From positions 124,001-188,000 of the forward strand of contig NZ_VFTG01000002.1 of NCBI RefSeq assembly GCF_006439355.1: DNA of 64,000 bases. Reading direction: 5' to 3'. Numbering within the stretch: position 1 is the stretch's first letter; each line of letters starts with the position of its first letter. Positions 52,465 to 61,129 of this stretch are shown here, piece by piece. The notes beneath the pieces were generated by a model. That model saw only the letters and a program-made list of their open reading frames with translations, searched no databases and was not told where the DNA came from. The position numbers were made by a program, and so were the translations under genes. This stretch comes from Mesorhizobium sp. B4-1-3. Lineage in GTDB: Bacteria; Pseudomonadota; Alphaproteobacteria; Rhizobiales; Rhizobiaceae.

Positions 52465-52956
52465 ATGGACGCCACATCACTCGCCACGCTCTGGGCCACA
52501 ATCGCCCTGCTCATCTTTCTCGGGGCCGTCATCTATCTGAAGGTGCCGGGCATGCTCGCCAAGTCGCTCGACGCCCGCGCTGCCAAAATCAGCGCCGAGC
52601 TCGAGGAGGCGCGCAAGCTTCGCGAAGAAGCCCAGCAGCTGCTTGGCCAGTATCAGCAGAAGCGCAAGGAAGCCGAGAAGGAGGCCGCCGACATCGTCGC
52701 CGCCGCCAAGCGCGAGGCCGAGTTGCTCGCTTCCGAAGCGGCCAAGAAGACCGAGGACTATGTCGCCCGGCGCACCGCGCTTGCCGAGCAGAAGATCAGC
52801 CAGGCCGAGCGCGAGGCCGTCAGCGAAGTGCGCGCCTCGGCCGTCGACATCGCCGTCGAAGCCGCCCGCGCGCTGCTCGCCGCCAAGGTCGATGCCAAGG
52901 CCGGCGCGGACCTGTTCAAGTCGGCGCTCAACGACGTCAAGGCCAAGCTGAACTGA
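52465..52956 (+). CDS. atpF: ATP synthase F0 subunit b
   Basis: 163 aa. One N-terminal helix (about 7-27, LWATIALLIFLGAVIYLKVPG) and a coiled-coil stalk (LEEARKLREEAQQLLGQYQQ and on). The ATG at 52465 follows GAGGAGCGGG; an upstream GTG overlapping the b' stop is less likely. The F1 genes are not in this window, as expected for alphaproteobacteria, where F0 and F1 operons are separate. Confidence 0.95.
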   Translation: MDATSLATLWATIALLIFLGAVIYLKVPGMLAKSLDARAAKISAELEEARKLREEAQQLLGQYQQKRKEAEKEAADIVAAAKREAELLASEAAKKTEDYVARRTALAEQKISQAEREAVSEVRASAVDIAVEAARALLAAKVDAKAGADLFKSALNDVKAKLN

Positions 52957-52980
52957 GCTGGTTCGGAAGCCGCTAACATG

Positions 52981-53010
52981 AAGCCGCCTGGGCAACCCGG
53001 CGGCTTTTTT
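52981..53010 (+). terminator. Rho-independent terminator of the atp F0 operon
   Basis: AAGCCGCC (52981-52988) pairs with GGCGGCTT (52999-53006), extended by GGG/CCC with a one-base bulge, followed by TTTTTT. It lies 24 nt after the atpF stop. Confidence 0.95.
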
Positions 53011-53154
53011 GTTGGCGGAAAGGCGGGGCGCCTGAACTGCTGATCTCACCCATAAAGTGGGCCACGGCATGCACATTCCAAGCGGCTGGTCATTGGCGAT
53101 AGCGTGCATGGCAGCTTTTCGCAGCATTGTCTGATGTAGCGCTGGTCGACCCGC

Positions 53155-53308
53155 ACTCCGTCTCGGCTTCGCCGAGCCACCTCTCCTCCGGTCGACGGGG
53201 GAGAGGAAAGGCGCCAAGCTTTTTGCCGTCAACGCTCGTCCAGCAAGACTCCCTTCCTTTCCCTCCGGAGGGGGGAAAGGTGGCGCTGCGAAGCAGCGAC
53301 GGATTGGG
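53155..53308. repeat. Palindromic intergenic repeat, family A, copy 5 (diverged)
   Basis: About 154 bp; the ends are less exact than in other copies. The inner CCTCTCCTCCGG/CCTCCGGAGG hairpin blocks and the ACTCCGTCTCGGC...GCGACGGATTGGGG layout show the relationship. It fills most of the 440-nt gap between the atp terminator and rnhB. The remaining parts (53011-53154, 53309-53397) show no gene. Confidence 0.65.
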
Positions 53309-53397
53309 GGAACCACGTGGCAATCAAGCCTGCGCGGATCAGTCACGCCAGTGACAGAGGATGTCTGCAAGCCGTAATCACATTGAGGGAGATTATG

Positions 53398-54093
53398 CTA
53401 CTCCAACCCGGCCAGGCTCTCCTCCTCAACCACCTCCGTCCCGCCCAGCCTGAAGGGCGCGAACGAGGCCCGGTGCAATCGTGCCACCGGCCCGTGCATC
53501 TCGATTGCGGTGCGGTGCCGGACCGTCGCATAGCCCATATGCACCTCGAAGCCATAATGCTCGTGATGTCCGCCGCAGCCGCACATCATGCGGTCGCGCA
53601 TCACCTTGGCCACGATCGAGGCGGCGGCGATCGACTGCGAGCGTTGGTCGCCCTTGATCAGCGCCCGGCCTTCGCAGGCGAGACCGGGCGGAACGTCGCG
53701 GCCGTCGGCCAAGGCGAGTTTCGGTTGCAGCGAGAGGCCCGCGGCGGCGCGACGCATCGCTTCCAGGCTTGCCTTCAGGATGTTGCTGTTGTCGATGCCT
53801 TCGGCGCTGATCGAGGCCATTGAGACGCTGAGCGCCGAGCCGAGGATCTTCAGGAACAGCGCCTCGCGCTGCAAATGGGTGAGGCGTTTGGAATCGTCCA
53901 GGCCTTCCGGGATGTTGGCGGGGTTGAGCACCACCGCGGCGGCCACCACCGGGCCGGCGAGCGGACCGCGACCCGCTTCATCCATGCCGGCGACCGGCCA
54001 CAGCCCGTCCGCCATCGCCTTCGTTTCGATCGAGAAGTCGGGCTTCTCGACCATTTCAAAGAGAAGCGGAGAATCGGAACGCGCGCGAGCCAT
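53398..54093 (-). CDS. rnhB: Ribonuclease HII
   Basis: 231 aa. Catalytic acidic residues in [16 protein letters not shown] (D38, E39), the DSKRLT motif, and [16 protein letters not shown], then [11 protein letters not shown]. It removes RNA primers and single ribonucleotides from DNA in a metal-dependent manner. The ATG at 54093 leaves a 36-residue stretch before the first catalytic motif; the longer open frame has no homology. Confidence 0.95.
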   Translation of the reverse strand: MARARSDSPLLFEMVEKPDFSIETKAMADGLWPVAGMDEAGRGPLAGPVVAAAVVLNPANIPEGLDDSKRLTHLQREALFLKILGSALSVSMASISAEGIDNSNILKASLEAMRRAAAGLSLQPKLALADGRDVPPGLACEGRALIKGDQRSQSIAAASIVAKVMRDRMMCGCGGHHEHYGFEVHMGYATVRHRTAIEMHGPVARLHRASFAPFRLGGTEVVEEESLAGLE

Positions 54094-54217
54094 GGTCCGG
54101 CGAGGTTCGCATCGGCTCCGATTCTCCGCAAGTCCTTCCGGGTCGGATGGGGCGTCGGACCGGGAAGGCACCGTCTCACGGCCGGGGGACAAGGGCCGGA
54201 CGGATTCTTGGAAGACT

Positions 54218-54254
54218 GCAGTTCCAGACGGAAAATCGCTTTGCCTGGAACTGC
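54218..54254. repeat. Short palindromic repeat, family B, copy 5 (inverted)
   Basis: Arms GCAGTTCC (54218-54225) and GGAACTGC (54247-54254); read on the minus strand the core is AAAGCGATTTTCCGTC, matching copy 1 with a shorter interior. It lies between rnhB and the radical SAM gene. Confidence 0.7.
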
Positions 54255-54259
54255 TTAGC

Positions 54260-54278
54260 GCCGGCCGTCACGGCCGGC
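54260..54278 (-). terminator. Hairpin after the radical SAM gene
   Basis: GCCGGCCG / CGGCCGGC, perfect 8-bp stem, 3-nt loop, 7 nt past the stop codon on the minus strand. No U-tract, so termination efficiency is unclear. Confidence 0.55.
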
Positions 54279-54285
54279 ACCATCT

Positions 54286-55440
54286 TCAAAGCAGCATCAA
54301 CTGCTCGCCGGCGCCGGAGCCTGCGACGAATTGGTCGGTGCGAAGCTGCCGTCGCTCGACGTTGAGGCCGAGCCGCTTGGCGCAGATCTCGAAGCGCCGG
54401 CCGATCTGCCAGGCATAGGGACCGGTGCCCTTCATGCGCTTGCCCCATTCCGAATCGTAATCCTTGCCGTCGCGCATCGAGCGGATCAGCGACATCACAT
54501 GCCGGTAGCAGTCCGGATAATGCCGCAACAGCCAGTCCTTGAAGATCGGCGCCACCTCGAGCGGCAGGCGCAGGATGACGTAGCCGGCCTCCCTGGCGCC
54601 TGCGGCTCTAGCCGAATCAAGGATGCGCTCCATCTCCGGATCGTTGAGGCCCGGGATGATCGGCGCCACCATCACCGATGCCGGAACGCCGGCGTCCGAA
54701 AGCTGCCTGATCGCCTCCAGCCGTTTCGTCGGCGTCGACGCGCGCGGCTCCATGGTTCTGGCCAGCATGCGGTCCATGGTCGTCACCGACAGCGCCACCT
54801 TGGCAAGGCCGCGCTCGGCCATGCGCGACAGGATGTCGATGTCGCGCGTCACCAGCGCCGACTTCGTCACGATGCCGACCGGATGGCCGCGCGCCTCCAG
54901 CACTTCCAGGATCTCGCGCATGATCCGGTACTGTTTCTCGATCGGCTGGTAGGGATCGGTGTTGGTGCCGATGGCGATGGTGCGCGGCTGGTAGGCGGGC
55001 TTCGACAACTCCCGGTCCAGCATGCGCGCCGCATCCGGCTTGGCGAACAGCTTCGATTCGAAATCGAGCCCCGGCGACAGGCCCATGAAGGCGTGCGTCG
55101 GCCTGGCGAAGCAGTAGACGCAGCCATGCTCGCAGCCGCGATAGGGATTGATCGAGCGGTCGAAGGAAATGTCGGGCGACTCGTTGTGGGTGATGATCGT
55201 GCGCGGCTTCTCGACCTGCACTTCCGTCTTGAACGGCGGCAGCTCCTCCAGCGAGTTCCAGCCGTCGTCGAAGACATGCCGGCTGACCGGCTCGAACCGG
55301 CCGGAGGGGTTGATGCCGGCCGAGCGGCCGCGATTGCGGTCGGGCCGCACGCGCATGCCGCTCTGCTCGATCATCGCATTTGCCATTTCGGCTCGTCCTG
55401 CCCCGAATGCGGCAATGTCGGCGCGTACGATCTGTTCCAT
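54286..55440 (-). CDS. PA0069-family radical SAM protein
   Basis: 384 aa. The 4Fe-4S cysteines are C103, C107 and C110 in NPYRGCEHGCVYCFARP. The order GRFEPVSRHVFDDGW, then TIITHNESPDISFDRSINPY, then IGTNTDPYQPIEKQYRIMREILEVL, then VTTMDRMLARTMEPRA defines the PA0069 group (spore-photolyase-like SAM proteins of unknown substrate). Start ATG 55440 preceded by GAGAGGG; an ATG 17 codons upstream is possible. Confidence 0.88.
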   Translation of the reverse strand: MEQIVRADIAAFGAGRAEMANAMIEQSGMRVRPDRNRGRSAGINPSGRFEPVSRHVFDDGWNSLEELPPFKTEVQVEKPRTIITHNESPDISFDRSINPYRGCEHGCVYCFARPTHAFMGLSPGLDFESKLFAKPDAARMLDRELSKPAYQPRTIAIGTNTDPYQPIEKQYRIMREILEVLEARGHPVGIVTKSALVTRDIDILSRMAERGLAKVALSVTTMDRMLARTMEPRASTPTKRLEAIRQLSDAGVPASVMVAPIIPGLNDPEMERILDSARAAGAREAGYVILRLPLEVAPIFKDWLLRHYPDCYRHVMSLIRSMRDGKDYDSEWGKRMKGTGPYAWQIGRRFEICAKRLGLNVERRQLRTDQFVAGSGAGEQLMLL

Positions 55441-55587
55441 TTTCGCCCTCTCCCAGGGACTGTCGGCAGGCTGTCGAATCGCTCTGTTCATGAAACTATT
55501 CCTATTTTGCCGATGAGAACAAATCAAGAACTTTTTCGCTTGAAGGCGGAACTGGCGCATGGCGGCACTTTCCGCTATTCGGCTGAA

Positions 55588-56091
55588 ATGCTCAGCGTTG
55601 TCATTGAAACCAGGAACGACGAAGAGGGTCTTGCCCGTACGCTCGCCTCTCTGGTCGGCGGCGCGGTCGAAGGCGTGGTCCGCGATGTGATCGTCTGCGA
55701 TCAAGGCTCGACCGACCAGACGCATCGGGTGGCCGAGCATGCCGGCTGTCATTATGTGACCGGCGGGGTCGCCGTGGGCATCGGCCAGGCCAAGGGCGAT
55801 TGGCTGCTGCTTCTGGAACCCGGCGCCAGGCTCTCCGAAGGCTGGATCGACGAGGTCGTGGCGCACACGGCGAAGCGGACCATGCCGGCGCGCTTTTCAC
55901 GCGCCCGGGCCGATCGCGCGCCTTTCCTGGCCCGCGTCTTTTCGGGAAACCGGGCGCTGGCGGAGGGTCTTGTCATCAGTAAGCGCCAGGCTTTGGCCCT
56001 TGCAAAGAGCGCGCGCAGCGTCGAGGCCCTGGCGCGCGGCCTGGCGACCAGGCGGTTGAACGCCGAGATCTGGGTGGCGCCGCCGAAGTGA
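55588..56091 (+). CDS. Short family-2 glycosyltransferase-like protein
   Basis: 167 aa. The GT-A start is MLSVVIETRNDEEGLARTLASLV, then VIVCDQGSTDQTHRVAEHAGC and GDWLLLLEPGARLSEGWIDEV. The usual DxD is replaced by an EPGA segment at the second strand, and the protein is about half the length of full transferases, so activity is uncertain. The ATG at 55588 begins exactly at the conserved strand; an in-frame ATG lies at 55513. Confidence 0.78.
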   Translation: MLSVVIETRNDEEGLARTLASLVGGAVEGVVRDVIVCDQGSTDQTHRVAEHAGCHYVTGGVAVGIGQAKGDWLLLLEPGARLSEGWIDEVVAHTAKRTMPARFSRARADRAPFLARVFSGNRALAEGLVISKRQALALAKSARSVEALARGLATRRLNAEIWVAPPK

Positions 56092-56100
56092 TGCCTGCGG

Positions 56101-56658
56101 TTACGAGGCGGGCTTGGCGCCGCGCCGGAGATGCTCGTCCAGCCGCGGCATGATCTCGACGAAGTTGCAGGGCATGTGCCGGTAGTCGAGCTGCGCCTTG
56201 ATGATGCCGTCCCAGGCGTCCTTGCAGGCCCCGGGCGAGCCCGGCAGCACGAAGACGAAGGTGGCGTTGACGACGCCGCCGGTCGCCCGGCTCTGGACCG
56301 TCGAGGTGCCGATCTTGTCGTAGGAGATGCGGTGGAAGACTTCCGAAAAGCCGTCCATGCGCTTTTCGAAGATCGGCTCCAGCGCCTCCGGCGTCACGTC
56401 GCGGCCGGTAAAGCCGGTGCCGCCGGTGGTGATGACGACGTCGATGTTTTCGTCCTTAGACCAGCCAAGCACCTTGTCGCGGATCTTGTCGCGGTCGTCG
56501 GTCACGACATCGCGCGCTGCGAGGCTGTGGCCGGCTTCCGCGATGCGGTCGGCAAGCGTCTGGCCGGACTTGTCGTCGGCAAGGCTGCGCGTGTCGGAAA
56601 CCGTCAGCACGGCGATGCGCACCGGAATGAAGGGCCGGCTTTCGTCAAGCTTCGCCAT
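56101..56658 (-). CDS. moaB: Molybdenum cofactor biosynthesis protein MoaB
   Basis: 185 aa. MPT-binding fold with VLTVSDTRSLADDKSGQTL, the TTGGTG loop (77-82), GRDVTPEALEPIFEKRMDGFSEVFH and FVLPGSPGACKDAWDGII. It adenylylates molybdopterin before metal insertion. The gene overlaps the end of ispE by 14 nt, indicating coupled translation; no other moa genes are present. Confidence 0.94.
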   Translation of the reverse strand: MAKLDESRPFIPVRIAVLTVSDTRSLADDKSGQTLADRIAEAGHSLAARDVVTDDRDKIRDKVLGWSKDENIDVVITTGGTGFTGRDVTPEALEPIFEKRMDGFSEVFHRISYDKIGTSTVQSRATGGVVNATFVFVLPGSPGACKDAWDGIIKAQLDYRHMPCNFVEIMPRLDEHLRRGAKPAS

Positions 56659-57538
56659 CGCTCACCTCCATGCTGCGCGTCGCGGCGACGAACCAGTCGG
56701 GATGGCGGGCGCGGATCGCGATCGCCGCGCGCTTGGCGACATTGCCGGTCTCGAACAGGCCGAAGCATGTCGCGCCCGAGCCGGACATGCGCGCGAACGC
56801 GGCGTCGGCGCGCTTGAGCGCTTTAAGCGCCTCGCCGATGGCAGGTTCGATCGAACGCGCGGCAGGTTCGAGGTCGTTGCGGGTCGTTTCCAGCCAGTTG
56901 CGGACGGCGTGGAAGTCGAGGCGCTTCGGCAGCGGCGGCAGCGCCTCGTTGTCGCGGCTGGAGAGCGCCTTGAACACGTCAGGCGTCGAGATCGCGATGC
57001 CTGGATTGACCAGGACGAGGCCGAGCGCCGGAAACGCGGAAAGCGGCGAGACCTCATCGCCGATGCCGCGCGCGACCAGCGGCTTCGACGTCAGGCACAT
57101 CGGCAGGTCGGCACCGAGCGAAAGCCCGATCCGCGCCAGCGAATTGTCGTCGATATCGAGCTTCCAGAGCCGCGCCAGGCCGTTGAGCGCGGCCGCTGCG
57201 TCGCTGGAGCCACCGCCGACGCCCGAGGCGATCGGCAGGTTCTTCTCCAGCCTGATGGCGACAGGCGGCGCATGTCGCGCGCCGGCCTCCCGGCGCAAGG
57301 CATCGCGTGCCTTCACCACCAGATTGCCGTCGTCGAGCGGCAGGCCGGTGGCATAACGGCCGGATACGGAGAACTCGTCCTGCTCAGCCGGCTCGATCTC
57401 GAGCCGGTCGCCGAAGCGGGTGAAGACGGCAAGGCTGTCGATCAAATGGTAGCCGTCGTCGCGCCGTCCGGTGACATGCAGCGCCAGATTGATCTTGGCC
57501 GGCGCAAGCCATGTCCGGACCTCTGTGCCGGGCTCCAG
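56645..57538 (-). CDS. ispE: 4-diphosphocytidyl-2-C-methyl-D-erythritol kinase (IspE), non-canonical start
   Basis: About 297 aa. A GHMP kinase of the non-mevalonate isoprenoid pathway. The ATP loop is PIASGVGGGSSDAAAALNGL and the C-terminal motif ARMSGSGATCFGLF. The essential N-terminal motif LAPAKINLALHVTGRRDDGY is encoded upstream of any ATG, GTG or TTG in this frame. Translation must therefore begin at a rare codon, most plausibly CTG at 57536-57538 (LEPGTEVRTWLAPAK) or the adjoining ATT at 57539-57541, or the sequence contains an error. The TTG at 57445 would delete the motif and is rejected as start. The stop overlaps moaB. The small membrane-protein gene lies 25 nt upstream. Confidence 0.88.
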   Translation of the reverse strand: MEPGTEVRTWLAPAKINLALHVTGRRDDGYHLIDSLAVFTRFGDRLEIEPAEQDEFSVSGRYATGLPLDDGNLVVKARDALRREAGARHAPPVAIRLEKNLPIASGVGGGSSDAAAALNGLARLWKLDIDDNSLARIGLSLGADLPMCLTSKPLVARGIGDEVSPLSAFPALGLVLVNPGIAISTPDVFKALSSRDNEALPPLPKRLDFHAVRNWLETTRNDLEPAARSIEPAIGEALKALKRADAAFARMSGSGATCFGLFETGNVAKRAAIAIRARHPDWFVAATRSMEVSDGEA

Positions 57539-57563
57539 AATATCGGCTGCTGGCGAGATGGGA

Positions 57564-57749
57564 TCAGTCCTTGGCGAGACGGTATTCGCCGGTCTTCGGA
57601 TCCTTGACCAGCGTTCCCATCGTGCCGTTCGCCGCCTGTTTCTCGGTACGCCGGATCTCGGCCGTCACGCGCTCGGCCTCGCGCACGAAAGCGCGGTAGC
57701 AGAAGTAAGCGGCGGCGCCGACAACGGCGAAGAAAACGATCTGCGGCAT
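57564..57749 (-). CDS. Small membrane protein, conserved in appearance
   Basis: 61 aa. One N-terminal helix (about 3-20, IVFFAVVGAAAYFCYRAF) then a charged helical tail ending KDPKTGEYRLAKD. No family recognised. GGAGGAG stands 10 nt before the ATG. Same strand as ispE, 25 nt upstream of its probable start, so a small operon with ispE and moaB is likely. Confidence 0.72.
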   Translation of the reverse strand: MPQIVFFAVVGAAAYFCYRAFVREAERVTAEIRRTEKQAANGTMGTLVKDPKTGEYRLAKD

Positions 57750-57829
57750 CTCTAAAACTCCTCCCGCGTTCTCGCGGCAAGGCCGGCTGAATGGGTCAAG
57801 CAGCCATGCTAGCTGCAATCATGGCTTTT

Positions 57830-58687
57830 TCAAAGCCCGAAGCGCGCCCACAATGCGCGCTCTTCCGCCGCATCGATGACGCCGTTTGCGGCAGCGGCGG
57901 CGATATCGGGCGCCGAGAAGCGCGAGCCGAACAGGCCGAACCGGCCGAACAGACCGCGCGGCGCGGTGATCAGCCTGAGCTGCGTCTTGTCGCCGAAGCG
58001 GGCCTTGAGCACGCTGCGCATATCGCCCAGCGCATCGACGAGGCCGAGCTCGAGGCCTTTCTTGGCGGTCCAGAACAGGCCGGTGAACAGGTCCGGATCG
58101 TCCTTCAGCTTGCTGCCGCGCCGCTCCTTGACGAGGTCGATGAAGGTCTCGTGCACGTCGAGCTGCAGCCTCTTCAGCCGCTCGACGTCCTCCTTCTTCT
58201 CCGGCTTGAACGGATCGAGCACGGCCTTGTTCTGGCCGGCGGTGTGGACACGCCGCTCGACGCCGATCTTCTTCATCAGCTCGGGGAAACCGAACGAGGC
58301 CGAGACCACGCCGATCGAGCCGACGATCGATGACGGGTCGGCAAAGATCTCGTCGCCGGCGACCGCGATCATGTAGCCGCCGGAAGCCGCCACATCCTCG
58401 ACGAAGACCAGCACTTTCTTGTTCTTCTCCGCCGCCAGGTCGCGGATGCGCTTGAAGATCAGGCGCGACTGCACCGGCGAGCCGCCCGGCGAGTTGATCG
58501 AGATGGCGACCGCCGGCGCGTCGAAGCCGAACGCCTTTTCGATGACGCCGGCCGTCGAGGCGAGCGACAGGCTCGGCCGGAACTGGCCGCCGCCGGCCAT
58601 GATGGCGCCCTGCAGCCGGATGACCGGAATGGTGACGACTGTCGAGCGCCAGGATTTCGGCAGCAGGCGGTTGAAGAGGCGTTTCAC
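57830..58687 (-). CDS. S49-family serine peptidase (SohB/SppA-like)
   Basis: 285 aa, single-domain size. Ser-Lys dyad: S102 in EDVAASGGYMIA and K154 in TAGQNKAVLDPF. VIRLQGAIM and ISINSPGGSPVQSRL form the first conserved strands. It lacks an evident signal peptide beyond a weak N-terminal hydrophobic stretch (VVTIPVIRLQGAIM), so it probably acts at the inner membrane on signal peptides or small membrane proteins. GTG start. Confidence 0.92.
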   Translation of the reverse strand: MKRLFNRLLPKSWRSTVVTIPVIRLQGAIMAGGGQFRPSLSLASTAGVIEKAFGFDAPAVAISINSPGGSPVQSRLIFKRIRDLAAEKNKKVLVFVEDVAASGGYMIAVAGDEIFADPSSIVGSIGVVSASFGFPELMKKIGVERRVHTAGQNKAVLDPFKPEKKEDVERLKRLQLDVHETFIDLVKERRGSKLKDDPDLFTGLFWTAKKGLELGLVDALGDMRSVLKARFGDKTQLRLITAPRGLFGRFGLFGSRFSAPDIAAAAANGVIDAAEERALWARFGL

Positions 58688-58824
58688 GAACGGGTGTCTC
58701 CGGTGGAATGCAGAGGAGCAAGGTGAGATCGGTTAAATCGGTAATGTCTCTCAGACGCGACGTATCTTGCTCTGGCATGTAGGAATTCGGCGCCTAACGG
58801 CAATGCCGCATCGTGCGCCTGGGA

Positions 58825-59622
58825 TCAATCGCCGAACAGCGACGCCAGACCGTTGTTGATCATTTCCGCCCGCCCCGCCGGTGCGTTGCCGGATGGCCCG
58901 TGCAGGATGAGCGGCGGGCGGATCGACAATTTTCCCCTTGCGCCGAGCGCCGCCCTGATGACGATGCGGATCGCCGCCGCGTCCGGCCGGGGATGGACGC
59001 ACAGCATCTCGGCATCGCCGAAGCGCCCTTCGATCGCGTCGAGGATGGCAACGAGCTGCTCGGGCCGGGCGATGACGGCCAGCCCGCCGCGCGGCCTGGC
59101 GACGGCGGCGGCGCTCCTGATCCAGCGCTCGAACAGCCCGTCCTCGCCGACATGCGCCTGCCTGCGCAGCGCGTCCGGGGTCGAGCGATCCTCGGCCGCG
59201 TTGAAAGGCGGGTTCATGATGACGAAGTCGAAGAAATTGTCGGTAAGCCCGGCTTCCGCTCGCGCCCGGCCGGTCAGCGTCACGTCGGCCGTCAGCACCG
59301 AAGCGCGGTCGCCGAGATGCGCGTTGCCCGGATGCGAAAGCGTGGCGGCGGCGAACCCCGCCATTTCGGTCGAGCGCTCGACGAGCACGGCCCGCGCCGC
59401 CGGACAGCGCGACAGCACGGCAAGGGCGGCGGCGCCGGCGCCGGCGCCGAAATCGGCGAGCCGGCCGGAAAAGCCGGACGGCACCGCGGCCGCGAGCATC
59501 ATGGCGTCCATGCCTGCGCGATGGCCACCCCGGCTCGGCTGCACCAGCCAGAAGCGCCCGCGATGGAAGGCATCGATCGTGTGCGCCGGCGTATCCGGGA
59601 CGGGGGCGGGGCTGACTGCCAT
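58825..59622 (-). CDS. tRNA1(Val) adenine-37 N6-methyltransferase-like protein (TrmN6/YfiC family)
   Basis: 265 aa. SAM-binding motif LADFGAGAGAAALAVL and the catalytic NPPF at 137-140, typical of N6-adenine methyltransferases acting on RNA. YfiC (TrmN6) modifies tRNA1(Val); identity of the substrate here is inferred from the family. The ATG overlaps the stop of the DUF2007 gene by one nucleotide (TAATG), so the two are coupled. Confidence 0.88.
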   Translation of the reverse strand: MAVSPAPVPDTPAHTIDAFHRGRFWLVQPSRGGHRAGMDAMMLAAAVPSGFSGRLADFGAGAGAAALAVLSRCPAARAVLVERSTEMAGFAAATLSHPGNAHLGDRASVLTADVTLTGRARAEAGLTDNFFDFVIMNPPFNAAEDRSTPDALRRQAHVGEDGLFERWIRSAAAVARPRGGLAVIARPEQLVAILDAIEGRFGDAEMLCVHPRPDAAAIRIVIRAALGARGKLSIRPPLILHGPSGNAPAGRAEMINNGLASLFGD

Positions 59623-59846
59623 TATTTCTGGCGGATCTCGTTCTCGATGCCGGCATCCTTGAGGATGCGGCGCGCCGCATCGGCCTTCTCGGCGTCGACC
59701 ATGACACGCTTCTGCAAGAGGCCGATCGACCCTTCGAGCACGCTCATATTCTGGTCGGCGACGAAACAGGCGATGCCGGCATCGCGCATCAGCGATTCGA
59801 CAAAGGAGATGACGACGGCGTCGTTGGTGCGGACAAGCTCGATCAT
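59622..59846 (-). CDS. DUF2007 (putative signal transducing protein)
   Basis: 74 aa. The characteristic opening MIELVRTNDAVVISFVESLMRDAGIACFVADQNMSVLEGSIG and the end RRILKDAGIENEIR define the family. Structure of relatives suggests a small ferredoxin-like fold; role unknown. It is translationally coupled to the TrmN6-like gene, and divergent from the polyprenyl synthase gene. Confidence 0.92.
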   Translation of the reverse strand: MIELVRTNDAVVISFVESLMRDAGIACFVADQNMSVLEGSIGLLQKRVMVDAEKADAARRILKDAGIENEIRQK

Positions 59847-60009
59847 GGAATGAAAATCGCAGGTTGCGGCGTCCGTGTAAATGTAGGCGGGCACATCGCC
59901 GGCAGAGCCGCGCCAATTCGCCTCTTGCCGTGTCCGGTTGTGCCGCCCTAGAGTCGAGTTGGGATTAAGGGTGCCGTCGTGCGCGTCAATTGGGACGGGA
60001 GTGATTGTG

Positions 60010-61023
60010 GTGGGAGTCGTTCTCAACATCGAAGGCAAGCGGGAATCCGCTTCCATCAAGGACCTGATCGATCTGACGGCAGCCGACATGGGTCGCGTCA
60101 ACGAGCTGATCCTGTCCAAGGCCGGATCCGACGTCGAGATGATCCCGGAGATCGCCAACCACCTGATCTCCTCCGGCGGCAAGCGGCTCAGGCCCATGCT
60201 TACCCTCGCGGCCGCGCAAATGTTCGGCTATTCCGGCGAAGGCCATGTCAAGCTCGCGACCGCCGTCGAGTTCATGCACACGGCGACGCTTCTGCATGAC
60301 GACGTGGTCGACGAGAGCGCGCTGCGTCGCGGCAAGAAGACGGCGCGCATGATCTGGGGCAACCAGGCGAGCGTTCTGGTCGGCGACTTCCTGCTCGGCC
60401 AGGCCTTCCGCATGATGGTCGAGGTCGGCTCGCTGGAAGCCCTCGACATCCTGTCGAGCGCCGCTTCCATCATCGCCGAGGGCGAGGTGATGCAGCTTGC
60501 CGCCGCCAAGAACCTCGACACCACCGAGGACGAGCATTTCGCCGTCATCAAGGCCAAGACCGCGGCGCTGTTCTCGGCCGCGGCCGAAGTCGGGCCGGTG
60601 ATCGCCCAGGCCTCGCGCACCGACCGCGCAGCCCTTCGCTCCTACGGCATGAATCTCGGTCTTGCCTTCCAGCTCATCGACGATGCGCTGGACTACGGCG
60701 GCTCCAGCAAGGATCTCGGCAAGAATGTCGGTGACGATTTCCGCGAGGGCAAGGTGACGCTGCCGGTGATCCTCGCCTACCGGCGCGGCACCAAGGCCGA
60801 GCGCAGCTTCTGGAAGCGCGCCATCGAGGAAAACGTCACCGACGATGCCGGGCTCGAAAAGGCAATCGGCCTGATGGCCCGCCACGGCGCTATCGCCGAC
60901 ACGATCAGCCGCGCGCGCCATTTCGGCGAGATCGCCCGCGACGCGCTGGCGCCGCTGGAGGCAACGCCGCAGAAATCGGCGCTTATCGACGTCATCGATT
61001 TCTGCATCAGCCGGGTGAACTGA
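60010..61023 (+). CDS. Polyprenyl diphosphate synthase (octaprenyl/decaprenyl type)
   Basis: About 337 aa. Trans-prenyltransferase with both Asp-rich motifs: LLHDDVVDES (D97, D98, D101) and LIDDALDYGG. It adds isopentenyl units to make the long side chain of ubiquinone (C50 is usual in rhizobia). GTG at 60010 is preferred; GTGs at 60001 and 60007 are also in frame behind the GGGACGGGAG ribosome site. Functionally linked to ispE encoded nearby. Confidence 0.93.
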   Translation: MGVVLNIEGKRESASIKDLIDLTAADMGRVNELILSKAGSDVEMIPEIANHLISSGGKRLRPMLTLAAAQMFGYSGEGHVKLATAVEFMHTATLLHDDVVDESALRRGKKTARMIWGNQASVLVGDFLLGQAFRMMVEVGSLEALDILSSAASIIAEGEVMQLAAAKNLDTTEDEHFAVIKAKTAALFSAAAEVGPVIAQASRTDRAALRSYGMNLGLAFQLIDDALDYGGSSKDLGKNVGDDFREGKVTLPVILAYRRGTKAERSFWKRAIEENVTDDAGLEKAIGLMARHGAIADTISRARHFGEIARDALAPLEATPQKSALIDVIDFCISRVN

Positions 61024-61116
61024 GCTGACTGCCTTGCAGGCGCTTGCCTGGCATCCGCCGGGCAGGGCGCCTGTGAGTCCCGCGCCGGCCGTCTCGACAA
61101 AGGGCGGTTGACCAAA

Positions 61117-61126
61117 TTATCTATAA
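61117..61126 (+). promoter_or_regulatory. BioR box upstream of bioR
   Basis: TTATCTATAA, the consensus BioR operator, ends 3 nt before the bioR start codon. It sits where a ribosome site would be, so the mRNA start and mode of translation are uncertain; autoregulation is expected. Confidence 0.85.
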
Positions 61127-61129
61127 AAT

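Noticed and set aside
54331..55587. Upstream extension of the short glycosyltransferase frame
   Set aside because: It is antisense to the radical SAM gene; homology starts at the ATG at 55588.
57443..57445. TTG as the ispE start codon
   Set aside because: It would remove the APAKINLALHV motif that is required in all GHMP kinases of this family and that is present in frame just upstream.
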